A stretch of 64,000 bases of DNA from Manihot esculenta (Eukaryota > Streptophyta > Magnoliopsida > Malpighiales > Euphorbiaceae), in assembly GCF_001659605.2 (NCBI RefSeq), contig NC_035178.2, forward strand, positions 13,462,062 through 13,526,061. Direction: 5' to 3'. This document shows, piece by piece, positions 32,310 through 43,753 of this stretch. Made by a program: the position numbers and the translations under genes. Each line of letters starts with the position of its first letter. Position 1 is the stretch's first letter. The notes beneath the pieces are model-generated. The model was not told the DNA's origin. It searched no databases and saw only the letters and a list, made by a program, of their open reading frames with translations.

Positions 32310-34091
32310 TTAAAAGAGATGAGGATATTGCCGGAGCATGGACTCCCGTGTCTCCCAAGTACATTCTTCCATATTGTGGTGGTTCCACAGGACTTTCACC
32401 ATCGGGATTTCCTTATTTCTTAACTTTCTGATCTGGGTGTCTAGGATCCGTACCGGCTGCTCAACATAGGTGAGATCCTCTTGGATCTCCACATCAGGCT
32501 CACTAAGAACCTTGCCCGGATCTGACACGAATTTTCTCAACATAGAAACATGGAAAACCGGATGGATTCTCTTCATTGAAGCAGGTAAATCCAGCTTGTA
32601 CGATACATTCCCAATCTTTTGCAAGACTTCAAAGGGTCCGATGTACCGCGGAGCCAACTTACCTTTCTTCCCGAACCGAACCACTCCTTTCATTGGAGAC
32701 ACCTTGAGCAATACCATATCCCCCTCCTGAAACTCTACTAGCCTTCTACGGATGTCTGCATAACTCTTCTGTCTGCTTGTAGCCGTTTTGATTCTTTCTC
32801 TGATCATGGGCACCACCCTGCTGGTGATCTCTACTAGCTCGGGTCCTGCTAAGGACCTCTCTCCTATCTCTTCCCAGCAAACAGGTGATCTGCACTTCCT
32901 TCCATATAAAGCTTCATATGGAGCCATCCCGATGCTAGCATGATGGCTGTTATTGTAGGCAAACTCCACCAAAGGTAGATGCTGCCTCCAAGAACCGCCA
33001 AAATCCAGCACACACATTCTCAGCATATCTTCTATGGTCTGGATGGTCCTCTCTGACTGTCCGTCTGTCTGTGGATGGAAGGCAGTGCTAAAATCCAATC
33101 TAGTACCCATGGCGTTCTGCAGACTCCGCCAAAACCTGGAGGTGAACTGGGGCCCTCTATCTGACACGATGGAAACAGGAACCCCATGCAGTCTGACTAT
33201 CTCATCAACATATACCTGCGCCAACTTGTCCACAGAATAGCCACTCCTGACAGGGACGAAGTGAGCAGATTTGGTGAGTCTGTCCACAATCACCCATATG
33301 GAGTCCAATCTGTTGGACGTCGCCGGTAACCCCACTACGAAGTCCATAGTTATATTCTCCCATTTCCATTCTGGAATGGGTAGCGGGTTAAGCATTCCAG
33401 CCGGCTTCTGATGTTCCAGCTTCACCCTCTGACATATCTCGCAGGCTGACACAAACTGTGCCACTTCTCTCTTCATAGCTGGCCACCAATAAACCTTCTT
33501 TAGATCCTGATACATCTTGGTGGCTCCGGGGTGAATGCTGTATCTTGCATTATGAGCCTCTCTCATAATGTCTCCTTTTAGCCCAATGTCATCTGGTACA
33601 CACAATCGACTCCCATAGCGGAGGATCCCCCTATTGTCAAATCTGAACTCACTGTCCTTGCCTGACTGAACAGTCCTGGCAACCTTCACTAACTCTGGGT
33701 CCTCATGCTGTTTCTGAGCCACCTGCTCCAGAAACACGGGTGTCACTTTCATCTGAGCAACCAAGGCACCTGTACCAGACAACTCCAACTGTAGACCTTC
33801 CTCAATGAGCTTGTAAAACTCCTTCACCACCGGTCTCCTCTCTGCCGTGATGTGGGATAGGCTGCCTAGTGACTTCCGGCTTAGGGCGTCTGCCACGACA
33901 TTCGCCTTACCCGGATGATACTGAATCTTGCAATCATAGTCACTCAGCAACTCTACCCATCTCCTCTGTCTCAAATTCAAATCTCTTTGACTCAGGATGT
34001 ACTGCAGGCTTTTATGATCTGTGAAGATCTCACATTTTACCCCATAGAGGTAGTGCCTCCACATCTTGAGTGCAAAGATTACTGCTGCCAT
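32310..34091 (-). CDS. Tekay B Pol C-terminal part: RNase H end, integrase, chromodomain
   Basis: 593 codons open after the nonsense codon at 34092-34094, in the same frame as the upstream part. RNase H: TDHKSLQ and ADALSRK. Integrase: zinc finger H-x6-H...CEIC (residues 180-220), catalytic D250 (TMDFVVGLP), D311 (SDRGPQFTS) and E347 (TDGQSERT), spaced D-60-D-35-E as in Ty3/gypsy integrases. The C-terminal tail [18 protein letters not shown] + EECTWE is the chromodomain of the Tekay/Del clade, thought to guide insertion to methylated histone H3. All catalytic residues I can see are present. Without readthrough it would need its own start (ATG 34091), which is not how these proteins are normally made. 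Confidence 0.9.
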   Translation of the reverse strand: MAAVIFALKMWRHYLYGVKCEIFTDHKSLQYILSQRDLNLRQRRWVELLSDYDCKIQYHPGKANVVADALSRKSLGSLSHITAERRPVVKEFYKLIEEGLQLELSGTGALVAQMKVTPVFLEQVAQKQHEDPELVKVARTVQSGKDSEFRFDNRGILRYGSRLCVPDDIGLKGDIMREAHNARYSIHPGATKMYQDLKKVYWWPAMKREVAQFVSACEICQRVKLEHQKPAGMLNPLPIPEWKWENITMDFVVGLPATSNRLDSIWVIVDRLTKSAHFVPVRSGYSVDKLAQVYVDEIVRLHGVPVSIVSDRGPQFTSRFWRSLQNAMGTRLDFSTAFHPQTDGQSERTIQTIEDMLRMCVLDFGGSWRQHLPLVEFAYNNSHHASIGMAPYEALYGRKCRSPVCWEEIGERSLAGPELVEITSRVVPMIRERIKTATSRQKSYADIRRRLVEFQEGDMVLLKVSPMKGVVRFGKKGKLAPRYIGPFEVLQKIGNVSYKLDLPASMKRIHPVFHVSMLRKFVSDPGKVLSEPDVEIQEDLTYVEQPVRILDTQIRKLRNKEIPMVKVLWNHHNMEECTWETRESMLRQYPHLF

Positions 34092-37000
34092 CTAAAGGTC
34101 ATGTGTGGGGTAATTCAACTCATGCTTCTTTAGCTGCCTAGAAGCATAAGCAATCACCCTCTCATTCTGCATAAGCACACAACCCAGTCCCACTCGAGAC
34201 GCATCACAAAAGACTGTAAAGTCCTCACCACTAGATGGCAGAGCTAAAACTGGTGCTGAAGTCAACCTCTTCTTGAGCTCTTCAAAACTCTCCTCGCACT
34301 GGTCGGTCCACAGAAATTTCTGATTCTTCCTGGTTAGTCTGGTTAGAGGAGCTGCTATCTTTGAGAAGTCCTGAACGAACCTCCTGTAGTAACCTGCCAA
34401 ACCCAAGAAACTCCTGATCTCTGTTACTGAAGTGGGTCTAGGCCAGTTAGCCACAGTCTCTGTCTTCTTGGGGTCTACCTCAATCCCATTCTCTGACACT
34501 ACATGCCCCAAGAATGAAATACTCCTCAGCCAGAACTCACATTTAGAGAACTTGGCATACAAGCCATGTTCCCTCAAGGTCTGCAAAACCAACCGCAGAT
34601 GATGGGCATGCTCCTCTGCATTCCTGGAATACACTAAGATGTCATCTATGAAGACAATAACGAAGTGATCCAGGTACTGGCTAAACACTCTGTTCATGAG
34701 ATCCATGAATGCTGCCGGGGCGTTAGTTAACCCGAACGGCATCATAAGGAACTCAAAATGCCCATATCTGGTCCTGAAAGCTGTCTTTGGTACATCCTCT
34801 TCCCTGATCCTCAACTGATGATACCCCGATCTCAGATCTATTTTGGAGAAACAACCCGCTCCTGCTAGCTGGTCAAATAGATCGTCGATCCTTGGCAATG
34901 GGTACTTATTCTTGGTAGTGACTTTGTTCAACTGCCTGTAGTCGATACAAAGCCTAAGGGATCCATCCTTCTTTCTCACAAACAGAACTGGAGCACCCCA
35001 AGGTGAGGTACTTGGTCGGATGAAGCCCTTGTCTACCAGCTCCTGCAACTGCTCCTTCAACTCTTTCAATTCAGCTGGTGCCATCCTGTAGGGAGGGATA
35101 GAGATCGGTCTGGTACCAGGCATTAACTCAATCTCGAACTCTATCTCCCTAGCAGGTGGTAACCCTGGCAGCTCGTCCGGGAACACATCTAAGAACTCTC
35201 TAACCACTGGCACCGAGGCGGGCTCTCTAACCTGACTATTTAGCTCTCTCACATGAGCCAAATACCCCTGGCATCCCCTCCTAAGCAACCTACGAGCCTG
35301 AAGAGCTGAGATCATACCTCTAGGTGTACCCCTCCTGTCTCCTCGGAAGACAACCTCTGATCCATCCTGACCTCTGAACCTGACTACCTTGTCCCTGCAG
35401 TCCAAGGTAGCACCATGGGTAGATAACCAGTCCTTCCCTAGAATGACGTCAAAGTCTGTCAAATCTAGAACCACAAGGTCGGCGGACATGCATCTCCCCT
35501 CAACAAAAACTGGACTACACTGACAGACTGACTCTGCCACTGATGGATCACACTTGGGTCCACTGACCCAGAGAGGACACTCTAACTCAGAGATCATCAA
35601 CCCTAACCTTTGGACGGCTCTCGGAGCAATAAAAGAATGAGATGCACCAGGGTCCATCAATGCATATACATCCGAACATCCAATGACGAGATTACCTGCC
35701 ACCACGGTGTTGGATGCGTCTGCCTCCTGCTGTGTCATTGTGAAGATCCGTGCTGGGGCTGACGGACCTTCACCTCTGAAACCCGCTGAATAAGAGGCTG
35801 CTCCTCTCCCTCTGCCTCTGCCACTGGCCTGAGTCATGGCTGGAGCTGCTGGCTGTGCTACACTGCCTGAAGCTGTCTGCTGGGACTGAGCCATCGGGGC
35901 CGCTCTTGGACAATCTCGAGCCATATGCCCTTCCTGACCACATCTAAAACAAGCGTTCGTCCCAAACCGACATACTCCCCTGTGTGGTTTACCACACCTT
36001 GCACAAACTGCATTGTCCGCACCAGAGCTTGAGCCACTCCCAAATCCCAGACTGGACTTGACTTTACTCCAGAACTTGTTCTTCTTACCCTTGGGTTTAC
36101 CCCATCTCTTACTACCTGAAGCTGCTGCACTCAAGGTAGAGGGATCTAACCTTCCCCCTCCCGGAGTTTTAGAACCCGAAGCTTGTGCCACTGTCTGCTT
36201 AACTGCCCCCTGAACGATGGCACTAGCCTCCATTCTCCTAGCCATGTCTACTATGGCGTGAAAACTCTCTCTATCTGCTGACTGTACCAAGGAGGAATAC
36301 CTGGGATGGAGCTTCATGATATACCTCCTCGACTTCTTCTGGTCTGTGCTAAGGTCTTGCCCTGCAAATGGCAGCAACTCCATAAACCTGTCAGTATATT
36401 CGTCTACACTCATGTCATCAGTTTGCCTCAACTGTTCGAATTCTATCATCTTCAATTCCCTTGAACTATCAGGGAATGCCCATCCTGCAAACTCGTTTGC
36501 AAACTCTTCCCAAGTCATGCTGTCCACTCTCGGGTTCACATAGTTCTTGAACCACTCCCGTGCCTTCTTGCACTTAAGCGTGAACCCAGCCATCTGAATG
36601 GCTCTACTGTCATCCGCCCCTATCTCATCTGTAATTGCCTTGACCCGCTCCAAGTACACGAACGGATCATCACCTGTCTCAAACTGGGGAGCACCCAGCT
36701 TCATATAGTCTGTCATCTTAACCTTGCTCCCACTGGCTGAGCTAGGTCTAGGAGGTTGAGCAACTGGGGCTGCTGGTTCTGTAGGTGGTGGAGGTGGTGC
36801 AACATTTTCTGAGGTAGGGTTTGCTGGATTTGGATAGTAGGGTGGAGGTGGATACATTGGGTACTGAGAGTACGGTGGGTAGTATGGTGGGTATGGCATC
36901 TGTGTGGGATAAGGGGTGAAACTAGGGTAATCCGATGTACCTCCCATCGAATACCCGGGATGCTGTGAGAAATGTGGGTAGTGAGGTGGCTGTACAAATC

Positions 37001-37304
37001 CCGAGGCCTGAGTGCCTCCTTGGGACTCTCCCATTCCTTCTTCTGGCATACTGACTCCCAAACTGCCATCCCTCCTCTGTTCCACGTCCATATCATCTCC
37101 CATATCCTCTGACGCTCCTCCCTGAACTGTTCCTCTGACTGACCTGCTTCTACCCAGATCCAAAGATCTTCTAGGGTCTCTTGCTACTCTGTCCCTGTTG
37201 GACCTGCTAGACATTGCCCTAGGCAATGCTGGAGGACGGGCGCTCATGCCCTCATCCTCAGGTGGTACTCCAGTCAATCTTGTTGATCGACGAGTTCCTC
37301 TCAT
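34092..37304 (-). CDS. Tekay B Gag-protease-RT part of the polyprotein
   Basis: Start chosen at ATG 37302-37304 ([19 protein letters not shown]) because the same start context recurs in A and C; the frame is open a further 30 codons upstream. In order (residues from this Met): Pro/Tyr-rich region 110-180, Gag core about 200-315 ([20 protein letters not shown]), Cys clusters [12 protein letters not shown] and [14 protein letters not shown] near 434-465, protease [11 protein letters not shown] near 551, RT with FIDDILVYS near 885, and the start of RNase H (FCDAS, near 1032). It ends at TAG 34092-34094, where A and C have GAG (Glu), a single G-to-T change. Otherwise intact. Confidence 0.93.
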   Translation of the reverse strand: MRGTRRSTRLTGVPPEDEGMSARPPALPRAMSSRSNRDRVARDPRRSLDLGRSRSVRGTVQGGASEDMGDDMDVEQRRDGSLGVSMPEEGMGESQGGTQASGFVQPPHYPHFSQHPGYSMGGTSDYPSFTPYPTQMPYPPYYPPYSQYPMYPPPPYYPNPANPTSENVAPPPPPTEPAAPVAQPPRPSSASGSKVKMTDYMKLGAPQFETGDDPFVYLERVKAITDEIGADDSRAIQMAGFTLKCKKAREWFKNYVNPRVDSMTWEEFANEFAGWAFPDSSRELKMIEFEQLRQTDDMSVDEYTDRFMELLPFAGQDLSTDQKKSRRYIMKLHPRYSSLVQSADRESFHAIVDMARRMEASAIVQGAVKQTVAQASGSKTPGGGRLDPSTLSAAASGSKRWGKPKGKKNKFWSKVKSSLGFGSGSSSGADNAVCARCGKPHRGVCRFGTNACFRCGQEGHMARDCPRAAPMAQSQQTASGSVAQPAAPAMTQASGRGRGRGAASYSAGFRGEGPSAPARIFTMTQQEADASNTVVAGNLVIGCSDVYALMDPGASHSFIAPRAVQRLGLMISELECPLWVSGPKCDPSVAESVCQCSPVFVEGRCMSADLVVLDLTDFDVILGKDWLSTHGATLDCRDKVVRFRGQDGSEVVFRGDRRGTPRGMISALQARRLLRRGCQGYLAHVRELNSQVREPASVPVVREFLDVFPDELPGLPPAREIEFEIELMPGTRPISIPPYRMAPAELKELKEQLQELVDKGFIRPSTSPWGAPVLFVRKKDGSLRLCIDYRQLNKVTTKNKYPLPRIDDLFDQLAGAGCFSKIDLRSGYHQLRIREEDVPKTAFRTRYGHFEFLMMPFGLTNAPAAFMDLMNRVFSQYLDHFVIVFIDDILVYSRNAEEHAHHLRLVLQTLREHGLYAKFSKCEFWLRSISFLGHVVSENGIEVDPKKTETVANWPRPTSVTEIRSFLGLAGYYRRFVQDFSKIAAPLTRLTRKNQKFLWTDQCEESFEELKKRLTSAPVLALPSSGEDFTVFCDASRVGLGCVLMQNERVIAYASRQLKKHELNYPTHDL

Positions 37305-37563
37305 CCTGTTTTCTGAAAAACAGTACACATTACAAGCAACATTAGCATCATATGGTTCATGTGGGCACACATGAACCCCCATCACATACATCACATATCA
37401 TAGCATATCATTAATGCACATGCATAAAATCATGGCATTTCACATCATCATGCAAGACAGGACTCCACATCCTATCCTAGTGGACATGATCTTTTCCTAT
37501 TGTGCTTGACCTTCTATAACATCTATGAGCCCGACACTCTAGGTCCGACCATATGAACCTAGG

Positions 37564-37575
37564 GCTCTGATACCA
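37564..37575 (-). other. Tekay B primer binding site
   Basis: TGGTATCAGAGC on -, complementary to initiator-Met tRNA, three bases from the 5' LTR. Intact. Confidence 0.88.
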
Positions 37576-37578
37576 TTC

Positions 37579-39802
37579 TGTAACGACCCGAAAATCGGAC
37601 CGCTACCGGCGCTAGGATCCGGGTCGACTTAAGGCCGCCGGGACCCGTAGCAAGCCTAACATAAAACCTGTAAACCTGTATAATCCCATACATGGTCAAC
37701 AACATGCCTAAAAATTAAAACTTTTCTTTCCATTGAACATCAACCAAACTCAACCTGTGCATAACATTAACATAACTTTGATCCCTCTGTGGGATCTCAT
37801 CTGTGCCCTCAAAGGGTAACATAACCTGTGTTGAGCTGGTTTACATAAACATCATCAAAATCTCTAAGATCATGTATAAAAAGGGATACAACATTCTATG
37901 GTCAAGCACACACTATCATCCATAAAACTCATTACATAACTATACTGTACTTTTACATTACAATTTGATCATGTCCATTTCTATCTATTACATAAGCATG
38001 ACTTCTTCACTCTATCCGAACTCCCGCACTATATCCTGTACCTGTAAGCCTGGGGGAAAAGGGAGAGGGGTGAGCTAAAAGCCCAGTGAGTAGAGCTAGT
38101 AAAAACACATTAACACTATGCTCAAATGAAATGCATCATAACACAGACAATTCACATAAGGGTTGGGTGAACTTGTCACCAATTAGTCCAAGCTAACATA
38201 GTGCCAGGCCGTAGCATGGGGTCCTGGTCTTCCTGTCATACATACATTACTTACCATTTTCCCAGGGCCTCCTCTAGGCTCCTGGTCTTCGAGTCCACAA
38301 TCGTGCCAGGCCGTAGAATGGGGTCCTGGTCTTTCATTTCCGTGCCAGGCCGTAGAATGGGGTCCTGGTCTTCCTGTCATGGACTAACTGGGTCATCCAA
38401 CATTCACCCACATCAACAATAATCAATGCAATGCGGCATATTCGTGAACACTAATGCAATCATCCTATTACATAATCATGATGCATGAAACATGATAAAA
38501 CATTTAATTTAAAAGATTGAGTTTAGTTCCACTCACCTCTGGCTGACTCTGACAACACCGAAGCAGCTGAACTCACTGCTGGGGTCCTCGGTTCCTCGGG
38601 TCCGAACCTACACAGGTGGACTCAAATGAGGGACCAAACATACCTGAACATAACTCTAAAATATTCCCCAAAAACCCCCTAAAACATCATGAAAACATCA
38701 CAGAAAATATGCATGAAATGGCTGAACAGGGCACTTTCGGCGGCACCTTCGGCGGCCGAAAGTCCTGGACAGAGACGAAACTCAGGTAGGTTCGGCGGCA
38801 CCTTCGGCGGCCGAAAGTGCCAGACAGAGACGAAAGTCTCTTTTCGGGGGCAACTTCGGCAGCCGAAAGGCTTGCCTCCCCAGCCATGTTCGGCGGCCGA
38901 AAGTACCTTCGGCTGCCGAACCTGGTTTCTGCCAAAGGGCAGAAACTTGGTTCCCTTTGCACATTTCGCCTCCAAACCTTCCAAACATGCATATTTTTCA
39001 ACCAAAGCATGCATACAAGTTCCTAGGGGCCTCAAACATACATATACCCCATCTACAACACTTCAAACATACTCAAACAACACACATTGTTCAAAACATC
39101 AATATATACCCATAACTCAACATATACCCTAGCATGCATTTCTACCCTTAGATCTTGCATAAAACTTATTTAAAACTCATAAGGAGCTTAAGATCGGCTC
39201 TTACCTCTTGAAGATCGAGAGGAAGACGACCTAAACTTGGAGATCCACGGAAATGAGCTCCTGAGTTCCCAAAGCTCCAAAACTTGTTTCAAAAGCTTAA
39301 ATCTTCAAAACCAAGTGAAAACAAGTGAGAATATTGAAAGATTTAGAGGAAGAACATTGAAAATGGGTGAGGGACGGCGGGAAGCTCACCTTGGCCGAAA
39401 ATGGGGAAAAAGCTCGCCCGTTTTCGGCTAAGGGACCCTTTTATAGTGGCTGGCCAGACCACGTTCGGGGGCCGAATGTGCCTCCGCATCCATGCAAATG
39501 TTCGGCGGCCGAACTTGCCTTTCGGCGGCCGAACCTTTACTTCCCTCACTCATGCTTTCGGGGGCCTAACGTGCCTCCAAAACGCATGCATGTTCGGCGG
39601 CCGAACTTGACTTTCGGCGGCCGAACCTGGGTTTTCCTCCAAAGACTTTTCTTGTAAAAACTCATTTAATTTCATACTTAAAATCATAAAACACCTTAAA
39701 ACATTTTTATAAAACATGATTCTACCCTTCTAGAGGTCTCCGACATCCGAGATTCCACCGGACGGTAGGAATCCCGATACCGGAGTCTAGCCGGGTATTA
39801 CA
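37579..39802 (-). repeat. Tekay B 5' LTR
   Basis: 2224 bp, three visible substitutions from 29990-32213; TATA complement at 39439-39445. Confidence 0.95.
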
Positions 39803-39807
39803 CCTTC

Positions 39808-40034
39808 CTGGTTCCGAGCTGGGCCGGAAGATAAGGTTAAGACTAGGCCCAGAGGGGATCTGTTCATTGGGCCGAAAGAGCTGGGTCGGCCTGATTGAAG
39901 AATCTGACTGGAGCCCGGTCTTTAAGCTGAGCGGGCTAGACCTGGCTCTTGGAGGAGACTTAGAAGCCTTCAGAGTATGGGCTGTCCTAATGGGCCTGGC
40001 CTTAGACCGGGGTGAAGAAATCCAGCAGTCATCA
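39808..40034 (-). repeat. element F 3' LTR, second part
   Basis: Resumes CTGGTTCCGAGCTGGGCC after the Tekay B target duplication and ends GTCATCA; matches 57101-57325. Confidence 0.9.
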
Positions 40035-40049
40035 ATTGCCCCTTTACCT
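40035..40049 (-). other. element F polypurine tract
   Basis: Complement AGGTAAAGGGGCAAT lies directly next to the 3' LTR, as expected for plus-strand priming. Confidence 0.65.
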
Positions 40050-40275
40050 TCTCGTTAGTTATTGCCCGACTGATGAGGGGGTAAATGTCAAGAGTAATAA
40101 TGACCGCGCCGCCCCAGGACAAAACTGTTCAGAACAACTTTTCGTCTCATTACTGTTTCACATTTTGAATTCTCTCTGTCTTTTCAGAACGCTTGCTCTC
40201 TCCTGCTCTCCGTTCTTCTACGCTCTCTTCTGCTCATCCGCTATACCGCTCTTCAGGTACGCCTCTTCTACCACC

Positions 40276-41382
40276 ATGGAAATCCCTAAGCTTCTTGAAG
40301 TTTTTAATCTTGAGTCGTGTATCACTCCCTCTACCATAACTAAGCTCATTTCCCGGAGGTATTTGGATACTCCTCTTTACCTTATCCGGGCCCCTCACCG
40401 AAACGAAAGGATTGTTCTTCCGGACTCCCCTCCTCCTGGTTTAGTAGATCCTCAAAAAGATCGTAGCATAGTCTTTTTTGTTAAACAACGGGACTTCAGT
40501 CTGACTTTTCCGTTCACTCCTTTTTTCATCAAGGTTTTTCAGTATTTCGGGATAACCCCCCGGATGCTGTCCCCAAATTCTATCTTGTTCATGTGTTCCT
40601 TCGAATCCATCTGCCTGAGCTGGGGCTTTACGCCCACGGCGCGTCTGTTCATGACCTTTTTCCGTCTTGTCAGAGCAAGTAACTGCTTTTATTACTTTGC
40701 CACCCGTGGGGGGTTGTCCATCCTCACGGGCTACAAAGATTCCATAAAGGCCTGGGTAGAGGGTTTTGTAGTCGCGGAGCTGAAGAAAGAATCCGGCCGG
40801 TCGTGGGGGGTGGAGCTCGACTGGGAGGATGTCTCTCTGGGTTGCAATGACCTACCCCAGCTGAGCCTCACCGAATAGGTCGGGTACCTTCGGTTGACTT
40901 CTGTCGACAAGAAGTATGACGTAGAGAAATGTATGTTCGCTTGTAATCTTAGGGATATCCAAGATGCGGGTATTGTGCCTTATCCAGCCGTTTTGCCTGT
41001 TCTTTGTGATTTCTACTGGAGGTTATGCTAATCTGTTCTGATTTTGTATTTTTTGCAGCTTCTGACGTCAAAATGGACCAAATTAAGCCCCCGAAGAACT
41101 TTGTTCTTTCTCGGGAAAGATCAACGCGGCGCTGGATGCCCTCCGAGCTGGGCGACGTGTGTCAGAGGCTACTGAAGAGGTGGCCCAGGTTATTTCTTCC
41201 AGGACAGTTAGCCGGCCTCCTGCTCCGACTTCTTCCCGAGCTCCTAAGTTGAGCTCCCGAGGAGCAAGGTCTTCCAGGCCATCCAGCCGCAGCAGATCAA
41301 GCTCGGCCGTTCCATCCTCCCAGGCTCCAGCATCTAGACGAGTTTCAGTTCCAAGAGCGAAGGAGACTCCCCAGATAGCCGC
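40276..41382 (+). pseudogene. element F antisense aORF, N-terminal part (PF04195-like)
   Basis: ATG at 40276 sits in a strong plant/eukaryote start context (CCACCATGG). 200 codons are open to TAG 40876-40878: MEIPKLLEVFNLESCITPST, NERIVLPDSPPPGLVDPQ, VFFVKQRDFSLTFPF, WGFTPTARLF, YKDSIKAWVEGF. I recognise this as the plant 'putative gypsy type transposon' family (PF04195). The frame continues after the stop (VGYLRLTSVDKKYDVEKC) to about 41021. A candidate intron (GT 41022, AG 41058) is only 37 nt. The next exon (SDVKMDQIKPPKNFVLSRE) has a 1-nt deletion near 41120, then SEATEEVAQVIS and a Ser/Arg-rich linker to the Tekay C insertion. It runs opposite to element F. Confidence 0.75.
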
Positions 41383-43655
41383 TGTAACGACCCGAAAATC
41401 AGACCGCTACTGGCGCTAGGATCCAGATTGGCTTAAGGCTGCCGGGACCCGTAGCAAGCCTAACATACATCCTGTATACCTGTTTAATCCCATACATGAT
41501 CAACATAAACATAAAAATTTTGAACTTTCTCATTCATTTACCAAACTTAACCTGTGCATGCACAACACATAAGTATAAACATCAATCCCCACACTGGAGT
41601 CCTCATCAAATGCTCCAATGCGGTAACATAACATACCTTAAGTTTGGTTTACATAAACATTGATAAAACATTTTATAGATCATGTACAAAGGGATTAACT
41701 AACATACTAGGGTCAAGCACAACTCTAAACCTCATTAAACATCATTACATTACATTACTGTACTATACTTTACATTACATCATTTTCATGTCCACATCTA
41801 GCTATTACAAAAAACATGACTTCTTATTCTTGCTGACCTCCTGATTCTATCCCGTACCTGCAACCTGGGGGATTAAGGGAATGGGGTGAGCTACTAGAGC
41901 CCAGTGAGCAGAATAGTAAAACATTTAAAACATATGCCATCATGGAATGCATCACATCACAGACAAATCACATTAAGGATGAACTTGTCACCCATAGCCC
42001 ACTACACATTCCAATAGTGCCAGGGGCGTAGAATGGGCCTTACTGGTCTTTCTCTTACATTAACATAACATAACATTCCAATATGCCAGGGGCGTAGAAT
42101 GGGCCTCACTGTCTTTCATACCGTATCATCGCTATCTCATATCATATCATATCATAGTGCGGGCTAAAGGATCATCCAACATTCATCCACATCAACAACA
42201 TAATATGCAATGCAACATATTCGTGAGTTCTAATGCAAGCACCCTAATATATCTCATGGCATTCATGATGCGTGAATCATGCTAAAACTTTCATTATTTA
42301 CTTTGAAATGTAAGGAGTCATTCTACTCACCTCTGGCTAGCTCTGACAAGACACTGAAGCAGTTGACTCACTGCTGGGGTCCTCGGTTCCTCGGGTCCGA
42401 ACCTACACAGGTGGACTCAAATGAAGAACCAAATATACATGAACATGACTCTAAAATACTCCCTAAAACCCCCCCCCCCAAAACACCTTAAAACAATCAT
42501 AGGAATCATGCAAAGGAAGGCTAAACAGGGCACTTTCGGCGGCAGGTTCGACGGCCGAAAGTCCCTCCAGAGCCGAAACTCAGCCACTTTCGGCAGCACC
42601 TTCGGCGGCCGAAAGTCCCTTCCAGAGACGAAACTCATGCATGTTCGGCGGCACCTTCAGCGGCCGAATCTCTCCTCCAAAGCCAAAAGCTCACTTTCGG
42701 GGGCAGGGTTCGGCAGCCAAAGGCTGGCCTCCACAGGCAGGTTTGGCAGCCGAAAGTCCTTTGGCTGCCGAACCTGAGTTCTTCCAAAGGGCAGAACTCA
42801 GCCTCCACATGCACATTTTGTCTCCCAAACCATTCAAACATGCATTTACCTATTCTACAACATGCATACACAAGCAAATCAGCATTTAGAGGTCTCAAAC
42901 TATCCTAAACCCCAACACAAACACAAAAGGCAACTCAAACAACATACATTACTCATAAACTCAACATTAACCCTAACATCCAATCAACTAACTTACACAT
43001 GCATTTCTACCCCATAAACTTCATAAAACTTGTTTAAAACATACAAGAAGGTAGGATCTAGGCTTACCTCTTGAAGATCGAGAGGAAAGACGATCCTAAC
43101 TTGGAGATGGGAGAAATCTAGGTCCTTGGACCTCCAAGCTCCAAAACTTGCTTTAAGCTTCAAAAATCTTCAAAACCAAGTTAAAACTTGTTAAAACTCG
43201 AAGGATTTGAGGAAGAACATCAAAACCAACCATGGGAGGGCATGGACTCACCGTTGGCCGAAAATAGGGGAGAAAGCTCGCCCATTTTCGGCCATGGGTC
43301 CTTTTATAGGTAGCAAGCCAGGCCACCTTTGAAAGCTGAAGGCGACTCCAAAACGCATGCATGTTCGGCGGCCGAACATGAGCCACATTCGGAAGCCTAA
43401 CGTGCCCCCCCTAAACTATCCCACGTTCGGCGGCCGAACTTGAGGTTCGGCGGCCGAACTTGAGGTTCGGCGGCCGAACCTGGAAATGCCTCCATGGTCT
43501 TTTTCATTCAAAACTCAATTTCTTTCTTACTTAAAACCTTAAAATACATTAAAACATCTTATGAAAACATGATTTTACCCTTCTAGAGGTTTTCGACATC
43601 CGAGATTCCACCGGACGGTAGGAATTCCGATACCGGAGTCTAGCCGGTTATTACA
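41383..43655 (-). repeat. Tekay C 3' LTR
   Basis: 2273 bp; two copies of GTGCCAGGGGCGTAGAATGGG-type repeat (about 42016-42110; the second begins ATGCCAGG), extra palindrome units relative to the other LTR (about 42575-42640 and 43440-43480), TATA complement at 43312-43318. Confidence 0.92.
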
Positions 43656-43692
43656 TTCTCCCCCCCTTAAGAACATTCGTCCCCGAATGTTC
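43656..43692 (-). other. Tekay C polypurine tract and hairpin
   Basis: AAGGGGGGGAGAA against the LTR; the 9-bp GAACATTCG stem (43671-43692) is identical to A, B and D. Confidence 0.85.
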
Positions 43693-43753
43693 CTCAACTA
43701 GCACATGCATAGCATAAAAAATAGATATACACATAAAACACAGAACACTAACC

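Larger units (their letters stand above)
29990..39802 (-). mobile_element. Tekay B: young, nearly intact Ty3/gypsy chromovirus
   Basis: 9813 bp with LTRs 29990-32213 and 37579-39802 (both 2224 bp) and a perfect target duplication ccttc (29985-29989, 39803-39807). I see three substitutions between the LTRs (31938/39527, 32132/39721, 32176/39765) and no indel. It has an intact primer binding site, polypurine tract and TATA boxes. One reading frame of 1664 codons runs from 37304 to 32310 with a single nonsense codon. It is inserted in the LTR of element F. The chromodomain-type C-terminus puts it in the Tekay/Del clade. Confidence 0.95.
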
